The notes under the pieces were generated by a model. The model saw nothing but the letters and a program-made list of their open reading frames with translations. It was not told the DNA's origin and ran no database searches. Shown one piece after another: positions 6,302-8,561 of a DNA stretch of 8,561 nt. Source of the stretch: CAZSGN01 sp964606415 (GTDB taxonomy: Bacteria > Bacteroidota > Bacteroidia > Bacteroidales > JBBRXJ01); assembly GCA_964606415.1 (NCBI GenBank), contig CAZSGN010000113.1, forward strand, positions 1-8,561. Reading direction: 5' to 3'. A program made the position numbers and the translations under genes. Numbering within the stretch: position 1 is the stretch's first letter; every line of letters starts with the position of its first letter.

Positions 6302-7387
6302 CTAGGATTTCCGGATATGACTGCTTAATAGTTTACTGTAAGGCTGTAGGAGCGTGTTATGATCCATGAATATTTTTATGATGGCCAGCATTGGAAGGAA
6401 AAGAATCATTCCGGGTATGCCCCAAAATACCCCTCCTGTCACAATAGCTATAAGCGCAAATAACGGATTGATACTGGCCTTTGGGCCTACAATATTTGGT
6501 GTCAGGATATTGCCTTCAAGAGCCTGAATGCTGATGTATAAAATCAGGACAAATATGGCCTTCCATATACCATCATAATTAACCAGGGCATAAAGTATTG
6601 GAATGACAGCCCCGATGGTAGTCCCGAGATATGGAATAATGGTTAAAAGAGCTGAGAATATGCCAAAAAATATTGGATGATCAATTTGTAATAACCATAG
6701 TCCTGTGCTGTTCAAAATACATAGAGTAGTGATAATGATGATAAGGCCATAGAAATAGCCCTGAATTACTTGTTGAACCTCTTGCAGGATGGTTTCTCCC
6801 TTTTTGTGATCCTTGAATTGGGAAATGAAAAAATGGTAAAAGGCATGTCGGTATAACAACATAAAAAAAGTGAATAGAAAAATGAACAAAAAGTAAGTTA
6901 ATAGTGTTGTGAACGAAGAAAATGCATTTCCCAACAACCCATTTTCGCCAACTAAGCTTTGTAAAAGCGAATTATTAAGGTTTATTTCCCGGAATTCTCC
7001 GATGGGGATATATTTTTCTGTTAAAGAAAGGGTCTCGTTAAAAAGATCGTTGATGATGCTTCCGAAGTTTTGTATACCAGAGAATATTTTTAAGATACCC
7101 TGGCCAAAAACAAAAGCTGTAATCAATAGAATAATAAATATACCCAAAAAGGTTGTTAGGATGGAGAGTAAATGGTTCATGCCTTGATCCTCAAGCCATT
7201 TGCATACTGGTTTGAGAAGAATGGCAATAATAAATGCAAATGTGAGGGGAATAAAAATAACTTTAAAAAAATATAATATTATTGCTGTAAAAAACAGGAT
7301 GAATAAAAAATTGGCCGAGTTTTTGATTGTTTTTTCTGCAGTCACTGTTAATGTATTTTTTGTGAAATACAACAAAACAGAGGCCAA
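6302..7387 (-). CDS. AI-2E family transporter (PerM/UPF0118 type membrane protein)
   Basis: A polytopic inner-membrane protein of up to 361 residues. Family members have been linked to export of the quorum signal AI-2 (TqsA) or to sodium/proton exchange, but most, including this one, have no proven substrate. Visible hallmarks are two N-terminal membrane helices at about residues 27-65, a soluble stretch at about 100-150, then helices with PYLGTTIGAVIP near 252, LEGNILTPNIVG near 290, and GVFWGIPGMILFLP near 320. The length is normal. The start is uncertain: the open frame offers no ATG before the first helix, only TTG at 7387 (as given) or GTG at 7345, which would give 347 residues. The stop is TAG, which shows that TAG is used as an ordinary stop in this genome. 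It is transcribed towards the exosortase gene and shares no operon with its neighbours. Confidence 0.88.
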   Translation of the reverse strand: MASVLLYFTKNTLTVTAEKTIKNSANFLFILFFTAIILYFFKVIFIPLTFAFIIAILLKPVCKWLEDQGMNHLLSILTTFLGIFIILLITAFVFGQGILKIFSGIQNFGSIINDLFNETLSLTEKYIPIGEFREINLNNSLLQSLVGENGLLGNAFSSFTTLLTYFLFIFLFTFFMLLYRHAFYHFFISQFKDHKKGETILQEVQQVIQGYFYGLIIIITTLCILNSTGLWLLQIDHPIFFGIFSALLTIIPYLGTTIGAVIPILYALVNYDGIWKAIFVLILYISIQALEGNILTPNIVGPKASINPLFALIAIVTGGVFWGIPGMILFLPMLAIIKIFMDHNTLLQPYSKLLSSHIRKS

Positions 7388-7719
7388 ATGTTTTTATAAG
7401 GATTTGTGTTCTCTTATTGGCAGAATAGTGGGGTTTTTTTCCACAATAATATATATTGAATATTTGTTTATCTTTAGATAGAATCTGATTCCCAAGTGAA
7501 GGAATTTGATTGCAGAAAAAATAACGTAATTTATCCCGCTTGTTGTTGCGTGGCTTATTTAATAAATAGTCTGTCCTGATATTCGGTGTTGATCTTTACC
7601 GAAAGGGGAAGGTGAAAAGGTTATCTTTTCTTAATCGACTGTGCAGAGCTTTTCGTTCATATCCGGAAGGGAATGATTCCTTAATTTGGCTATTAGGAAA
7701 AATAAATGTTGATACATAG
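7388..7719. other. intergenic region between divergent AI-2E and mlaE genes
   Basis: This 332-bp stretch should hold the promoters of both flanking genes, which are divergent. I find no full match to the Bacteroidota -33/-7 pair on either strand. The nearest plus-strand boxes are AATATTTG at 7459-7466 and TTAATTTG at 7681-7688, each one base off TAnnTTTG and without a well-placed TTG. A small AT-rich inverted repeat, TATTTA-A-TAAATA at 7556-7568, is probably chance. No gene or RNA structure was recognised. Confidence 0.4.
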
Positions 7720-7723
7720 ATGA
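7706..7723 (+). other. five-codon leader reading frame overlapping the mlaE start
   Basis: ATG at 7706 opens a five-codon frame (MLIHR) that stops at TGA 7721-7723, so its stop overlaps the ATG of the next gene as ATGA. AGGA at 7694-7697 lies 8 nt before this ATG, a Shine-Dalgarno-like placement, whereas the mlaE start itself has none. Termination and re-initiation could therefore set mlaE translation. This could be chance. Confidence 0.3.
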
Positions 7724-8493
7724 GTTTATCAGGAAAATATGGAAAAAGACTTGATTCATATCTCGTTGAATTAGGGGATATGCTCTATTTTATGGGCCGG
7801 GCTATTAGGGAAATTTTTAGTTCTTCTTTTTCCTCTCAGGAATTTATCAAGCAAAGTTATATTATTGGTTATAAAACCTTACCTATTGTTGCTTTGACGG
7901 GGTTTATTCTTGGAATTGTGTTTACATTGCAGGTCAGGCCGGTAATGGCCAGGTTTGGAGCTGAATCCTGGATTCCCGGTATGGTTTCTGTGGCGATTAT
8001 CCGGGAGATTGGGCCTGTAATAACAGGACTTATATGTGCAGGAAAGGTTGGATCCAGCATTGGTGCTGAGATTGGCTCAATGAAAGTTACAGAACAGCTT
8101 GATGCAATGGAGGTTAGTGGTGCAAATCCAATGAGTTTTGTTGTTAGTACTCGGGTTCTGGCCACAACATTAATGGTGCCCCTATTGACTTTTTTTGCGG
8201 CGGGTCTTTCATTGTTAGGGGCTTACCTGGGGGTGCAAATGGATAGTAATATGGCATGGCAGGTTTTTAGGGATGAATCATTTGGAACATTAGGTTTTGT
8301 TGATATCAATCAAGCTGCGATTAAAACTGTTTTTTTTGGACTTATGATCGGGCTTATAGGGACTTATAATGGGTACAGTGCAAAAAGCGGTACCGAGGGT
8401 GTAGGAGCTGCTGCTAATGAGGCAGTAGTTAAAGCATCAGTAGCCATATTTATTATTGATCTTGTCGCGGTGCAATTTACTCAGTTGTTTTAA
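7720..8493 (+). CDS. mlaE: MlaE/YrbE family ABC transporter permease
   Basis: A complete 257-residue inner-membrane permease of the Mla-type phospholipid transport system. With an MlaF-type ATPase and an MCE-domain MlaD-type protein it moves lipids between the inner and outer membrane and helps keep the outer leaflet asymmetric. The signature lies at residues 94-132: IREIGPVITGLICAGKVG, then GAEIGSM and TEQLDAMEV. Hydrophobic segments surround it at about 45-72, 84-110, 142-172 and 195-255. The codon just before the ATG is TAG, so the frame cannot start earlier; the next in-frame ATG is at codon 22. No Shine-Dalgarno precedes it, but a five-codon leader frame overlaps its start. In many Bacteroidota the ATPase gene follows directly; here at least 68 bp without a gene start follow, so the partners lie beyond the window or elsewhere. 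The family is certain; the exact lipid and direction are inferred. Confidence 0.93.
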   Translation: MSLSGKYGKRLDSYLVELGDMLYFMGRAIREIFSSSFSSQEFIKQSYIIGYKTLPIVALTGFILGIVFTLQVRPVMARFGAESWIPGMVSVAIIREIGPVITGLICAGKVGSSIGAEIGSMKVTEQLDAMEVSGANPMSFVVSTRVLATTLMVPLLTFFAAGLSLLGAYLGVQMDSNMAWQVFRDESFGTLGFVDINQAAIKTVFFGLMIGLIGTYNGYSAKSGTEGVGAAANEAVVKASVAIFIIDLVAVQFTQLF

Positions 8494-8561
8494 TTTTTGG
8501 TTCTATCACTAATTTAATGAAAGCTTGCAATTTGTTTATATGTAGATAAAATATGGTTTAA

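Noticed and set aside
7556..7568. Inverted repeat TATTTA-A-TAAATA as an operator or terminator
   Set aside because: Only 6-bp arms made solely of A and T in AT-rich intergenic DNA; expected by chance and without a T-run.
7869..8165. Minus-strand frame of 98 codons inside mlaE
   Set aside because: It is antisense to the MlaE signature motif and has no family resemblance.

Overview
The window looks like chromosomal DNA of a Bacteroidota bacterium, most likely a Bacteroidales/Marinilabiliales-type marine or sediment relative. The reasons are an AT-rich composition, a secreted protein with a type IX secretion (T9SS) type A C-terminal sorting domain, Bacteroidota-style promoter boxes (TTG, 19 nt, TAnnTTTG), and few Shine-Dalgarno sequences. 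No mobile element, rRNA, tRNA or CRISPR array was seen.

Layout. Positions 1-484 carry no recognisable gene; they hold a small hairpin at the left edge and a good promoter at 360-389. At 485-2884 (+) lies a complete family GH65 disaccharide phosphorylase/hydrolase. A 277-bp intergenic region follows, with tandem repeats, a -7-like box and a perfect 16-bp palindrome. It leads into a co-directional group from 3162 to 6176: a secreted, multi-domain T9SS-type surface protein (3162-5183), whose sorting domain is cut by an in-frame TAG and continues in the same frame to 5372; a 61-residue protein that is almost only a signal peptide plus an exosortase-type tripartite sorting signal (5417-5602); and an overlapping exosortase/archaeosortase-family membrane protease-transpeptidase with Cys, Arg and His in place (5586-6176). 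A large interrupted palindrome sits in the convergent gap after it. On the minus strand, 6302-7387 encodes an AI-2E/PerM family membrane protein. After a 332-bp gap, 7720-8493 (+) encodes an MlaE/YrbE-type ABC permease for lipid transport. The last 68 bp hold no gene start.

How the genes work together. The most interesting unit is the minimal exosortase-substrate pair next to a T9SS cargo gene. It looks like a dedicated one-enzyme, one-substrate sorting system in which the substrate has almost no ectodomain beyond its sorting signal. Upstream, the T9SS cargo has its own outer-membrane sorting domain interrupted by a single amber codon. That could be a decayed gene, a sequencing error, or a route to two forms of one protein. 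The GH65, AI-2E and MlaE genes look like independent housekeeping or accessory genes with no visible functional link to this unit.
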